A stretch of DNA of 64,000 nucleotides. It comes from Spartobacteria bacterium LR76. Lineage in GTDB: Bacteria > Verrucomicrobiota > Verrucomicrobiia > Chthoniobacterales > Terrimicrobiaceae. The position numbers were made by a program, and so were the translations under genes. The stretch lies in contig QAYZ01000015.1 in the NCBI GenBank assembly GCA_003054655.1, forward strand, positions 124,001 to 188,000, in the 5' to 3' direction. Of the stretch, positions 33,971 through 43,158 are shown in pieces (the first letter of the stretch is position 1; the number at the start of each line of letters is the position of its first letter). A model generated the notes under the pieces. The model saw only the letters and a list, made by a program, of their open reading frames with translations. It was not told the origin of the DNA and made no database searches.

Positions 33971-34672
33971 ATGAACCGTTTCCCCACACCATCGACCACC
34001 AGCCAACGGGCCGCATTCACGCTCATCGAGCTGCTCACCGTGATGGCGATCGTCGCCATCCTTGCCGGGGCCAGCCTCCCGGCCATCTCCTCGTTGAGCC
34101 GCACGAATAACCTGAACGGTTCCCTGAGCGAGCTCGCCGGCCTCCTGGCACAGGCCCGCCAGTACGCCGTGGCCCAGCGCACCTATGTCTGGCTGGCCAT
34201 GCGGGAAAATAACGATACCTCCGGCGAGCCATCGGTCGACGTCGCCCTCCTGGCGTCAAAGACCGGCATGCAGCCCTCCTCTCCCTGGGCCGCCCAGGGC
34301 ACGGTGCCCAGCGACACGATCTCCCTGCTCATTCGCCCGAAGACCCTCAAACAGGTGCGCCTCGAGGAGGGCGGCACCTTTACCCGCCAAAACATCGCCG
34401 ACCTCCCCGCCCAGCCTCAGATCGGCCCGGACAACAGCCCGGCCGACGGCAGCGCGACCTTTACCGTGCGCCTGCCCGGGACATCGCGCAACGTGACCTT
34501 TGACCGCGTCATTCAATTTCTGCCAGATGGAGAAGCCAGGGTGGCCGACAGCCCGATCGACATCATCGAGATGGGGGTGCGCTCGATGCGGGGATCAGTC
34601 GCTGATCAAAACAACATTGCCGTCCTTCGGATCAATGGCCTCACCGGACAAACACGCGTCTATCGCCCGTGA
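33971..34672 (+). CDS. Verru_Chthon cassette protein D (prepilin)
   Basis: A 233-aa protein from ATG 33971. The leader ends RA/AFTLIELLTVMAIVAILA with Glu at +5, a type IV prepilin signal. The body resembles GspH (LSELAGLLAQARQYAVAQRT) and ends RINGLTGQTRVYRP. It is the first of four overlapping genes matching the Verru_Chthon cassette that was named from Verrucomicrobium and Chthoniobacter genomes. The function of the cassette is unknown; a pseudopilus-like envelope structure is inferred. It overlaps the next gene by 38 bases. Confidence 0.85.
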   Translation: MNRFPTPSTTSQRAAFTLIELLTVMAIVAILAGASLPAISSLSRTNNLNGSLSELAGLLAQARQYAVAQRTYVWLAMRENNDTSGEPSVDVALLASKTGMQPSSPWAAQGTVPSDTISLLIRPKTLKQVRLEEGGTFTRQNIADLPAQPQIGPDNSPADGSATFTVRLPGTSRNVTFDRVIQFLPDGEARVADSPIDIIEMGVRSMRGSVADQNNIAVLRINGLTGQTRVYRP

Positions 34673-35120
34673 CCCTCATGCCGCATTTTCCCTCGTCGAG
34701 GTCGTCCTCGCGCTCGGGATTTGCGCCTTTGTCCTGGTCGCAATGATCGGCCTCTTTCAGGTCGGCCTCACCTCCGCCCGGGAGTCGGAGGCCCGCCTGC
34801 AGGCCGCCAACATGGCATCGCTCCTCATCGCCCAGCGTGCGTCGTCTCTCACCAACACCAGCTTCGCCATCCCCGCCTCCGCCCTCACCCAGGCATACGG
34901 AAACGCCTTCACCTCATCCAATGTCTACGTCGGCGAGGATGGCCGCATCACCAGCAGCGCCGCAGATGCGCTCTATCGCATCACCTGCTCCGCCGGGACC
35001 AACGCCACCACCGGCCCCTATGCCTCCCAGATCTCCCTGTCATTAAGCTGGCCGCCCCAGGCCGCACGCGCCAACTCCCAAGGCAGCTATGAAACACTCA
35101 CCTACCTGCCGCTCCGCTAA
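34635..35120 (+). CDS. Verru_Chthon cassette protein B (prepilin)
   Basis: A 161-aa protein. The prepilin signal HA/AFSLVEVVLALGICAFVLV has Glu at +5. It is GspI-like in shape: short helix then small beta domain (ADALYRITCSAGTN; LSLSWPPQAARA). ATG 34635 is chosen inside the end of the D gene because it places a short basic leader directly before the signal. It overlaps the C gene by 32 bases, and such deep overlaps suggest coupled translation of equal amounts. Confidence 0.85.
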   Translation: MASPDKHASIARDPHAAFSLVEVVLALGICAFVLVAMIGLFQVGLTSARESEARLQAANMASLLIAQRASSLTNTSFAIPASALTQAYGNAFTSSNVYVGEDGRITSSAADALYRITCSAGTNATTGPYASQISLSLSWPPQAARANSQGSYETLTYLPLR

Positions 35121-35856
35121 GCCAGCGGGGTTCAGCCTCATCGAACTGCTGGTCGCCGTCGCCGTGCTGGCGCTGATGACCCTCATGCTCGGGCAGCTTT
35201 TTTCGACCGTCAACACGACCTGGCTCGGTGGTCAGTCGCGCGTCGACAACTTCTCCAAATCGCGCGTCCTCCTCGACCTCCTCTCCGAGGATCTCCGCAA
35301 GGGCGTCTATCGCAGCGACCTTTGCTCCTTCCCCAACTCCGAGATCGCCCTCTATACCCAGCGCGCCGGTTTCTCCAAGGGCGCAACCAATCTGCGCGAT
35401 GTGTCGCTCGTCACCTACAGCCTCCAGCCTGACACCACCTTGCAGCGAGCCGATTACGCAGTGACCTTCGCCAACACCGCCGGCATCACCTTTGGCAACA
35501 CCAACTCTCTTCCCGAGACAGCCAACGCCATAGGTCGCGACACCGTCTCGGGGGTGCTCGGGTTCCGCGTCTTCTTCCTCGGCACCAACGGCTCGCTCAC
35601 CTCGGCGTATGCCGCGTCAAACGGTCTCAGGGGCTTCGCCGTCGGCCTCGCTGTCGTCGACCAGAAAACTCTCGAAAAACTCTCCTCCGACCAGATCACC
35701 ACGCTGCAAAGCAACTTCTTTAACAAGGCATCCGGCACCAATAGCATCCGCGCCGACTGGCAGCATTACATGGATTCCCAACTGCCTTGGGACAGCTATC
35801 CCCGCGACCTCGCTCGCGGGATCAAAATCTTCGAGCGTTATGTACCTCTCCGGTAG
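35089..35856 (+). CDS. Verru_Chthon cassette protein C (prepilin)
   Basis: A 255-aa protein with leader MKHSPTCRSAKPAG and prepilin signal G/FSLIELLVAVAVLALMTL. It is GspJ-like: TWLGGQSRVDNFSKSRVLLD follows the helix, then a beta domain with SGVLGFRVFFLGTNG. It overlaps B by 32 and A by 17 bases. In type II secretion, J-like minor pilins cap the pseudopilus together with H-, I- and K-like proteins, and the four cassette genes parallel that set. Confidence 0.86.
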   Translation: MKHSPTCRSAKPAGFSLIELLVAVAVLALMTLMLGQLFSTVNTTWLGGQSRVDNFSKSRVLLDLLSEDLRKGVYRSDLCSFPNSEIALYTQRAGFSKGATNLRDVSLVTYSLQPDTTLQRADYAVTFANTAGITFGNTNSLPETANAIGRDTVSGVLGFRVFFLGTNGSLTSAYAASNGLRGFAVGLAVVDQKTLEKLSSDQITTLQSNFFNKASGTNSIRADWQHYMDSQLPWDSYPRDLARGIKIFERYVPLR

Positions 35857-38800
35857 TTCCCCCTCCCGCCTGCGCCAGCGCGGCATCGCCCTCGTCGTCG
35901 TCCTCTCGATGGTCGTCGTCGTGGCATTGATCCTCATTGCCTTCGTCACCGCCATGCGCCTGGAGCGCACTGCCTCGACCAGCTATAGCCAGTCGATCAA
36001 TGCCGATGAGATCGCGCGTGGTGCCCTGAGCCTCATCACCGCCGATTTGATCAACGAGATGGCCGCCGACGCCCCGCCGAGCGTCATGATCGCCGGGCTG
36101 CCGCCCTCGGCCACCAACAAGCCGCTCTTCACCAACGTCACCTCGGCCAATATCCTGCCGCGTCGCGTGGGCACCAATGCCGCCATGCCCAATCTCGTGC
36201 GCATCAGCACCACCACGGCGGCCTACACGAATGGCTCAACCCCCGGCCTCACCGCCTCGTCCATCAGCTCGACCGCAAAATCCGCCGATGGCCGCTACGT
36301 CACCCGCGCGCGCTGGGAAACCCCCTGCCTCGGCACTTATCCCTCGGACAACGACACCCCCAAGTGGGTGATCGTCACGCGCGGCGGAGTCACCAATGCC
36401 GGCACCTTCAGCGGCCCCACCGCTCTCAACACCCCCGGCGCAGCCAATACCAACTACGCCATCGGCCGCTTCGCCTACGCCATCTATGACATCGGCGGCC
36501 TCATGGATGTGACGGTGGCGGGGTATCCCACATCGACTCTGGCAACCTCGGATATCGAGAAAATCAAAGGCACACTTGCCGGAGCCAACCTGAACGCTTT
36601 GGGGATCGACGCCCAGGCGCTGGTGGACTGGCGAAATAAAAGTTCGAGCGCATCCACAGCAAACTATCTCTCGATGGTGACCAACTACCGGGCCATCAAT
36701 GGATCCGACGCGGTCGCCGCCGGCGACACCACATTCCTGAGCCGACAGGACCTGATTCGCGCGGCAAAACTCGGTATTGCCGGGTTAAGTACAAACAATC
36801 TCACCAACCTCACGATCTTCAGCCGGGAGCTTAATGCTCCGTCCTGGCGCCCGCAGAACATCCCGGGCAGTTCTCTTTCCTATTACAGTCTCGGCAACTC
36901 GACGAATTCCACCAACGTGTTTGCCCCATTGGTTCGTCATTCGACCTCCGCCCAGATCACATCGTACCAGATCGATGGTTCCTCCTATACGTATGCGGTC
37001 CAGCCCGGCGATCCAATCGCAGGTCGCAGGTTTCCTTTGGATAGAATCAAGTGGCTGGGTGCGGGCGGTCCGACCAATGGCGGCACGCCGGAGAACATCC
37101 AGGCCTGCTTCGGGTTGGAGTGGGACGATGCCACGGGAGTCTGGAAATATGTCGGCCCGAGGATCTCGGGCGTAGCCAACACCGAGCAGTCATCCATCAA
37201 AACCCTCGCGCAAATCGCAGCCGAACAAACAAAACGCGAGCCCAATTTTTTCGAACTCCTGCAAGCAGCCGTGCTTACCGGGTCGCTCGGCCTGGATGGA
37301 GATCCCGCTACTTCCAGCGGCTATGAGCCATTCTATTTTTATACCACGCATGAAGCGTCAAAGACCCTGCATATCTTCCGAATCGGGGCGTCGATCATCT
37401 CCTCCTACGAACCCAGCGCCCAGCCATGCGTTATCGAGTACAGTCAAAGCGGAGAAGGCTGGCAAGCCACAGGCATCGACGATCTTCCCTATCTTAACTC
37501 CCTTTCCATCCTTGCCGGTTTGGATCCATCGAGCGCTCCAGGATCTGCAGCAAGAGATCTCAATGTCTACCTAATGGTCGGATTGTGGAATCCAAGTCGT
37601 TCCGCAGTCTTTCAGACCAATCGTCCTCCCGTAAGGCTTTGCGCAAAAGGCGTAGTCGCTTATGGAAACGAGTACGGAGCGATGAGCACCCGGATAATCC
37701 CGTACGCCGACGCCACCCTGGAGCGTCCGGGCATTACAACTAATCTCGATCTCTCAGCTGAGCTATCCACCACAGGCACCAACGGAGTGGACGGATTTAC
37801 TGATCCACACATGCTTTATCCTTCCGATCTGATGCCTGGCTCCGATTGGGAAACTCTGCCTTCCATCAAGGGAACATCTCTGGCTGGCCTGAAACTCCCA
37901 AACTTTTCCTACAGCACGACGAAAACGCCCACCGCTGCCGACGTTAGCTCGGAATACAAGTACTCCAGTCAGTGGACAACCTTGGCGGCCTACCTGAGCT
38001 ACGACGCGACCCGCCCCTTCAATGCCTGGTTGGAGTACAAGAACAAGGCTGGCAACTGGGTGCCCTACACATACTTTGGCGGCATAAACGACCCCGTCAC
38101 ATGGGCAGCCAAACCCGCCCTGATCGAAACCGTCAGCATGCACATGCGGGGCTGGCTCGTCACTGCTACGAATACGAACTACTATGCGGCAGATCCTCCG
38201 CCATTTGATCCGACCGCGGCGCAAGGCAACACCAATGCATTCGTGTATCGCAAGGGAGCCTTCGTCTCCACGGATCCCCGGTCTCTGCGCTTCAATCAGA
38301 CCTTCTTTACCACCAGCATGAACTTCACGAATTGGGCGAAATTCCTCTGGAGTTCACTCTGGTCATCCGCCACAGACCCTGCGTTCGCGAGTTGGGGTCT
38401 GGCCGGCAGCCAGACAGCGCAGGCGATCTTCGGCCCTCCATGGCTTCCCTCGGGCGTGGCGCGCAATAACAACACAAATTTCACAAAAGCCAGCACCAAC
38501 AACAATCCGGCAATGTACGTCGATCCGGACGGCGTGCGGCGCATTGCCGATAGCGGACTGTACACCACAAGCGATACAACAACGTGGAAAGGCAACCCTT
38601 GGGCGCTGTCTACCCAACGCACATTGGATCGTCCTTTCATTCTCAATCGCCCATACTACAGCGTCGGAGAACTTGGCTACATCTCACGCGACTATCCTTT
38701 CCGCACCTTGGATTTCTGGACGGACAAAAGCGCAGACGGAGGATTGCTGGACTTCTTCACCGTGGACAACGCGCCTTCGAAGTACACCGTCGGAAAGGTG

Positions 38801-39238
38801 AGTCTCAACACAAAGAACCCTGATATCCTAACAGCACTTTTAAACAACTCGCTGTCTGATGCCTTATCAGGCACAACATACTCGTACTCGACCAATGCAG
38901 CGGGTCTCATCGTCTCATCAACTGCTGCTACACCGATTTTCAACAAAGACGAAATCGCAACCCGGCTCACATCTGGTTACTCAGGAGCCGGAACAAGTGA
39001 CGACGCCATGCTAAAGCCTCGACGTGAGGCGATTACTCGTGCACTGGCTGATGTGGGCCAAGTGCGCACCTGGAATCTCCTCATCGACATATTTGCGCAA
39101 GCGGGACGTTACTCGCAAAACGCCACCAAACTCGATGATTTCATTGTAGAAGGAGAGCGCCACTTTTGGCTCCATATCGCAATCGACCGATTTACGGGGG
39201 AGATTGTCGATCAGCGTCTTGAACTTGTGAATCCCTGA
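35840..39238 (+). CDS. Verru_Chthon cassette protein A (large GspK-like protein)
   Basis: A 1132-aa protein from ATG 35840. The N-terminus has a basic leader and one hydrophobic helix (GIALVVVLSMVVVVALILIA) without a clear FTxxE site, followed by ERTASTSYSQSINADEIARG, as in GspK-like minor pilins. The remainder is a very large Thr/Asn-rich exported region. The end reads RHFWLHIAIDRFTGEIVDQR. The size fits Verru_Chthon cassette protein A. It could be the tip or adhesive part of the structure formed with B, C and D. Confidence 0.86.
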   Translation: MYLSGSSPSRLRQRGIALVVVLSMVVVVALILIAFVTAMRLERTASTSYSQSINADEIARGALSLITADLINEMAADAPPSVMIAGLPPSATNKPLFTNVTSANILPRRVGTNAAMPNLVRISTTTAAYTNGSTPGLTASSISSTAKSADGRYVTRARWETPCLGTYPSDNDTPKWVIVTRGGVTNAGTFSGPTALNTPGAANTNYAIGRFAYAIYDIGGLMDVTVAGYPTSTLATSDIEKIKGTLAGANLNALGIDAQALVDWRNKSSSASTANYLSMVTNYRAINGSDAVAAGDTTFLSRQDLIRAAKLGIAGLSTNNLTNLTIFSRELNAPSWRPQNIPGSSLSYYSLGNSTNSTNVFAPLVRHSTSAQITSYQIDGSSYTYAVQPGDPIAGRRFPLDRIKWLGAGGPTNGGTPENIQACFGLEWDDATGVWKYVGPRISGVANTEQSSIKTLAQIAAEQTKREPNFFELLQAAVLTGSLGLDGDPATSSGYEPFYFYTTHEASKTLHIFRIGASIISSYEPSAQPCVIEYSQSGEGWQATGIDDLPYLNSLSILAGLDPSSAPGSAARDLNVYLMVGLWNPSRSAVFQTNRPPVRLCAKGVVAYGNEYGAMSTRIIPYADATLERPGITTNLDLSAELSTTGTNGVDGFTDPHMLYPSDLMPGSDWETLPSIKGTSLAGLKLPNFSYSTTKTPTAADVSSEYKYSSQWTTLAAYLSYDATRPFNAWLEYKNKAGNWVPYTYFGGINDPVTWAAKPALIETVSMHMRGWLVTATNTNYYAADPPPFDPTAAQGNTNAFVYRKGAFVSTDPRSLRFNQTFFTTSMNFTNWAKFLWSSLWSSATDPAFASWGLAGSQTAQAIFGPPWLPSGVARNNNTNFTKASTNNNPAMYVDPDGVRRIADSGLYTTSDTTTWKGNPWALSTQRTLDRPFILNRPYYSVGELGYISRDYPFRTLDFWTDKSADGGLLDFFTVDNAPSKYTVGKVSLNTKNPDILTALLNNSLSDALSGTTYSYSTNAAGLIVSSTAATPIFNKDEIATRLTSGYSGAGTSDDAMLKPRREAITRALADVGQVRTWNLLIDIFAQAGRYSQNATKLDDFIVEGERHFWLHIAIDRFTGEIVDQRLELVNP

Positions 39239-39241
39239 TCC

Positions 39242-39895
39242 ATGAAGCGTTTTATTTTTTCCACCGTTCTGGCCGCGGCTCTTTCGGGAAACACGTTTCC
39301 CTCCGCGGGGGAGATTCCTCCGCCACGAACCCCATATGTTGCCTCCGTTCCCCAATACGCAGATTGGACCATGCGTCTCGTGCCGTCCACAGACGCCACC
39401 AAGGAAAAGGAGCCTGCACTCAGCCCCGGCACACCAGTCCTTGTTCAAACAACGAGAACTCTCGGTATCCGCCATCGAGTGACGACGTACGCCAGCGGTT
39501 ACCGATTAGAATCCTGGCAAAGCGGTGTCGCGGCGCTCAACGATCTGGACGAGTCCGACGTCACGGTTGCTGATATGTCCCAGGTTGAGGCTTTTGACAT
39601 GTCCATTCAGAATGTTTTTACCGAGACAGCGTGGGTAAATATCTCAAATTTTCAAGGAATCGCGCAGATCGACAAAGTGAACTACTATCACTATGTCAAC
39701 GGCTCCGAGGAGGCATGGATCAATATCGAAACGATGCTTCCGTCTTTTTATAAAAAGGGAGAGCTGATGTACCGTTTTCAATTCAATCCCGCGCCGACCG
39801 CCATGCTCGTTCTCCCTCCCAAATATCAGGCGGGACTCGACAAGTTTAACCGGATGATGGACCGGCGTGCCCGACTCGCCAAAGAGATCAAGTAA
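39242..39895 (+). CDS. Exported protein following the Verru_Chthon cassette
   Basis: A 217-aa protein with a signal peptide (FIFSTVLAAALSGNTFPSAG), 3 bases after the cassette A stop and so probably translated from the same message. The body has YADWTMRLVPSTDATKEKEP and VNYYHYVNGSEEAWINIETM; no family is recognised. Position suggests an accessory of the cassette, for example a periplasmic partner of protein A. Confidence 0.7.
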   Translation: MKRFIFSTVLAAALSGNTFPSAGEIPPPRTPYVASVPQYADWTMRLVPSTDATKEKEPALSPGTPVLVQTTRTLGIRHRVTTYASGYRLESWQSGVAALNDLDESDVTVADMSQVEAFDMSIQNVFTETAWVNISNFQGIAQIDKVNYYHYVNGSEEAWINIETMLPSFYKKGELMYRFQFNPAPTAMLVLPPKYQAGLDKFNRMMDRRARLAKEIK

Positions 39896-39899
39896 TCCT

Positions 39900-40652
39900 A
39901 TGAAAACCTTGGAGAAACTCGCGCTGCTGGCCACCGCAACCGGCATTTCATTTTCCACAGGTTGCCAGGCCGGTACGGTTTTCGAAGACGACTTTAGCAA
40001 AGCCACTGCCACCGGATCGGAAAAGGCGGGCGCGGTCGAGTCTGCGGGGAACTGGCAGGGCGGACGCGGGGCGGTCGGCGTGGATCTCGTGACTGATCCC
40101 GCACTGGGCGCGGGGCCGAGCATGCAGATTCACTTCCCGTCAAACTCCTCGATTTACACCTCCTTTGATCCCGTCTCGCTCGACAGCGTCGGCGACAAGA
40201 TCGAGGTGAAGTTTCGCTTCCGGTTTCCCACCACGCAGGCTTCGGTAATTTCCGGACTCCGCTTTGGACTCTATAACGTGGAGGATGAGGGAAAAGCCAT
40301 CAACGGAGCGGGCTATGTCATGACGATCGACCCCGCCACGGGCAAAGGGCCTTCGATTTCCTTCGATCCCAATACCAGTGAGAAGACCATCCTGGGCGGC
40401 TCCGATCCCGTGCCGATCGTCGCCTTTGGTCCCTCGACAAAACCCATCGGCACCGAGGCTCACACGATCTCGTTTATCCTGGAGAAAACCAATGACGGGA
40501 TTCACATCTCCTGGTCACTCGACGATGTGCCCGTGGCAAAGGGTGTCGATGGGAACTCCGGCGCTGCGACGTTCAATGCCTTCGTTCTCGGCCTCGGCGG
40601 GCGCGCGGACTCCATCAATCTCGACGACATCGTCGTTACCAAGACGCCGTAG
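39900..40652 (+). CDS. Exported lectin-like/concanavalin-fold protein
   Basis: A 250-aa protein from ATG 39900, 4 bases after the previous stop. A signal segment (LALLATATGISFSTGCQAGT) contains a Cys at residue 22 that could be a lipobox-type site. The body is a beta-sandwich-like domain (VFEDDFSKA start; DKIEVKFRFRFPTTQASVIS; AHTISFILEKTNDGIHISWS) as in LamG/concanavalin-like carbohydrate-binding proteins. It is last in the cassette operon, just before a strong terminator. Confidence 0.65.
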   Translation: MKTLEKLALLATATGISFSTGCQAGTVFEDDFSKATATGSEKAGAVESAGNWQGGRGAVGVDLVTDPALGAGPSMQIHFPSNSSIYTSFDPVSLDSVGDKIEVKFRFRFPTTQASVISGLRFGLYNVEDEGKAINGAGYVMTIDPATGKGPSISFDPNTSEKTILGGSDPVPIVAFGPSTKPIGTEAHTISFILEKTNDGIHISWSLDDVPVAKGVDGNSGAATFNAFVLGLGGRADSINLDDIVVTKTP

Positions 40653-40668
40653 TCTTTTCGCCAGAAAG

Positions 40669-40703
40669 CAAAAAAGCCCCGGTCTTCCAACCGGAGCTTT
40701 TTT
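40669..40703. terminator. Bidirectional terminator between cassette operon and CE7 gene
   Basis: AAAAAAGC, CCGGT and their complements ACCGG, GCTTTTTT form a GC-cored stem bordered by A and T runs on both sides, so it can end transcription from either strand. It lies between stops at 40652 and 40726. Confidence 0.88.
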
Positions 40704-40725
40704 ATAGGTCGAATCGTCTACCGCC

Positions 40726-42120
40726 TCAGGGCGTGACAACCGCGCCGCCCTGCTGCTCCTTGGCCTTGTTGACCAGCGTCTCGGAGACCATGGTCCAGAA
40801 TTTAGGGTCATCGTGGTTGTGACCATTGGCGGGCCGGTTATCCACCGACTTCGGACCGGGAATGACATTGTAAGCCGCATACTCACAGGTCGGCGGAGTG
40901 ATCAGATCGACGAAGCCGATGTAGAAATGAATCGGCGACTTGATCATCGTGGCCATGTTGGCTCCATCGGCATACCGAGTCGCCTCGACCACGACCGGAT
41001 CTGGCTTGCCATCCGGCCCCTTCGGAATGGGCTTCGGCCAGCCGCCGATGCGTCCGGCGGTCGCTCCGGCAAAGTCGCAGAGGCCTGGGATGGCCGCAAA
41101 GGTATAGGTGACCTTGGGCTCCAGCGCGGCTCCCGCGATCGCCTGCCCCCCGCCCTGGCTGCCGCCCATGATCATGAGCGTGTGACCATCCCACTCCGGC
41201 TGAGCCTGGAGGAACTGCAAGGCGCGAAGGACGCGGAGATACATCCCAACGAAGTAAAAGGCGTGGCGGTTATCACGGCCGCGCACGCGGTAGTCCTTCA
41301 GTTCCCCGCTATCGAGTGCGGCGTAAAATTCCTTGGGCTTCCCGTTGGGGATGCCGTGGGCATTGATCGTCATGGCGATGAAGCCTTTCTGGGCGTAGCG
41401 GATGGGGCCGAGGAAATCCGAGTTGCGTACGCCTGCGCCGTCCACGATCAGCAAAGCCGGGGCGCTCTTCGGCTTGGCATCGGTCGGCATGGAATAGTAG
41501 CCGGAAACCGGCGCGCCGCCGGTGCAGGCGATCTGCACGTCAAAGACCCGGGTGCCCGGGCGGTCCGCCGGGGCGGGCACCTCCGTCATCTTCGGGTCCA
41601 TCGGCAAGGCGGCGAGCTCCTTCTTCTTTCCCTCCCAGAACGCTACAAAATCATCCGGCACAGGAAGCGCGGGGCGGATCGCCGTCACGTCAATACCCGC
41701 CGCCGCTGCCGCAGTGAGGTTGCCCTGCGAGGGCGAGGCAAAGTTGACATCGCACCGCAGGAAGCCGGGTTCATCGAGCTTGCCGGTCACGGTCGCCACG
41801 CCGTCCTTGATGTCCGCCGTCCCGTTCTGCACTGGTTCGGCATTATCCTTTGAGATTTTCCAATACACCTTGCCCTCGGGCACTGGCTGCTTGTTTTGCT
41901 CCAGAGTGATCTTGAAGGTCACGTCCTCGCCCTTCTTGTAGAGTGCGTCCGGCTTTTCGGTCTCTACTGTCACCACGTATTCAGCCTGGGTCTTCCCATC
42001 CCATGAGGAGGTGGCAGAAAGACGACTGACACCGAGGAAACACACCGACATGACTGCTAGGATCGGCAGTCCAATGGACCACCCAACGGGGAGGATTCGC
42101 ATGGCTAAACCATTAGCCAT
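40726..42120 (-). CDS. Exported acetyl-xylan-esterase-like (CE7/AXE1) hydrolase
   Basis: A 464-aa protein. A hydrophobic N-terminal segment (GWSIGLPILAVMSVCFLGVS) acts as signal or anchor. A beta-sandwich module at residues ~40-145 precedes the AXE1 domain: PVPDDFVAFWEGKKKELAAL, elbow IMGGSQGGGQAIA, and late His residues in NGHNHDDPKFW. Alternative start Met7 at 42102. It is paralogous to the 32292-33662 esterase. It diverges from the deacetylase/GH92/lyase group, with a palindrome between them. Confidence 0.85.
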   Translation of the reverse strand: MANGLAMRILPVGWSIGLPILAVMSVCFLGVSRLSATSSWDGKTQAEYVVTVETEKPDALYKKGEDVTFKITLEQNKQPVPEGKVYWKISKDNAEPVQNGTADIKDGVATVTGKLDEPGFLRCDVNFASPSQGNLTAAAAAGIDVTAIRPALPVPDDFVAFWEGKKKELAALPMDPKMTEVPAPADRPGTRVFDVQIACTGGAPVSGYYSMPTDAKPKSAPALLIVDGAGVRNSDFLGPIRYAQKGFIAMTINAHGIPNGKPKEFYAALDSGELKDYRVRGRDNRHAFYFVGMYLRVLRALQFLQAQPEWDGHTLMIMGGSQGGGQAIAGAALEPKVTYTFAAIPGLCDFAGATAGRIGGWPKPIPKGPDGKPDPVVVEATRYADGANMATMIKSPIHFYIGFVDLITPPTCEYAAYNVIPGPKSVDNRPANGHNHDDPKFWTMVSETLVNKAKEQQGGAVVTP

Positions 42121-42147
42121 ACGTCAGGAGGCCTCAACCCGCCACCA

Positions 42148-42163
42148 ATTCTATTTATAGAAT
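42148..42163. promoter_or_regulatory. Palindrome in the divergent esterase/deacetylase promoter
   Basis: ATTCTAT and ATAGAAT flank a TT centre (16 bp). It sits 28 bases before the esterase start and 63 before the deacetylase start. Its position suits a repressor operator controlling both directions, possibly for the LacI regulator at 46832-47857. A half copy, ATTCTAT, occurs after the LacI gene. Confidence 0.45.
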
Positions 42164-42225
42164 AATATCCTGATACTCGCAAAAAAAAAGCGCGCTAGAT
42201 TGGGAGATATTCCACAATCCCTCTC

Positions 42226-43158
42226 ATGATTCTCCCAGCAACGCCCGGATCCTCGCCCGGTGACACGCATATCTCCCGATGGCGCGGCGGGAAGAAAGCG
42301 GTATTTCAGCTTCAGTTTGACGATAACGCCGCAAGCCAGATGCTGGGAGCCATCCCGGAACTCTGCCGCAGAGGCATGGTCGGAACGATCTACGTGAATC
42401 CCGCGAACGAGCCATGGAAAACCCTTGAGGAAATGTGGCTGCATCCGTCACCGGGGATCGAGTACGCCAACCACACCTACAGCCATGTCGGCGCGACGAG
42501 CTTTGAGCAGCTCGATGACGAACTCGCGCGTTGCAGCGAGGTGATCGCCCGCTGCTATCCCGATCGGCCGTGGCCCCGTCTCCTGTCTTTTGGCCAACCG
42601 GGGGGAGTTCCCTGGACGGTCACACCCGAGGAGGTCGAGCGCGCCCTTGCCAGGCATCACCTCATCAATCGCCCTCCCTTCAAAGGATACCCATTTCAAT
42701 TCAAGGGAGGCCTGGAGGAAATTCTCTCCCTGGTGGATGCCGCGCTCGCGAGCGGAGGCATGGAGTATTATGTCTTTCACGGGGTGGGCGGAGACTGGCA
42801 CTCCACCCCCTGGGAGTGGTTCATCGCCCTGCTCGACAAGCTGGATGCACACCGCGACAACCTCTGGATCACCGATCCTGTCTCATGGCACCAGTATGAA
42901 AGGGAGCGCGACACCTCATCGCTGACCGTGCAGGCTGATGGCGAGGAGCAGATACGTATTGCCCTATCCTGTCCTGCCGATCCCGTATTCTACGATCTCC
43001 CCCTCACTCTGGAAACACTGGCCCCACGCGGGTGGAGGCAGGCTCTTGTAACCCAGGCGTCAGCCGTGAACTACGTGCCGGTCGTCGATGGATGGATACG
43101 TTACGAAGCCATTCCCAATGCCGGAGATATCGCCATCGCCCCCGCCCGCCCGCAATGA
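42226..43158 (+). CDS. Polysaccharide deacetylase-like protein (NodB fold)
   Basis: A 310-aa protein with no signal peptide. NodB-homology features are the metal-binding FDDN (VFQLQFDDNAAS, residues ~28-39) and NHTYSH, in the order expected for CE4 deacetylases. The C-terminus is a beta-type extension (IRIALSCPADPVFYDLPLTL). CE4 enzymes remove acetyl groups from N- or O-acetylated glycans with a divalent metal; the exact substrate is unknown. Its stop overlaps the GH92 start (ATGA), so the two are coupled. Confidence 0.82.
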   Translation: MILPATPGSSPGDTHISRWRGGKKAVFQLQFDDNAASQMLGAIPELCRRGMVGTIYVNPANEPWKTLEEMWLHPSPGIEYANHTYSHVGATSFEQLDDELARCSEVIARCYPDRPWPRLLSFGQPGGVPWTVTPEEVERALARHHLINRPPFKGYPFQFKGGLEEILSLVDAALASGGMEYYVFHGVGGDWHSTPWEWFIALLDKLDAHRDNLWITDPVSWHQYERERDTSSLTVQADGEEQIRIALSCPADPVFYDLPLTLETLAPRGWRQALVTQASAVNYVPVVDGWIRYEAIPNAGDIAIAPARPQ

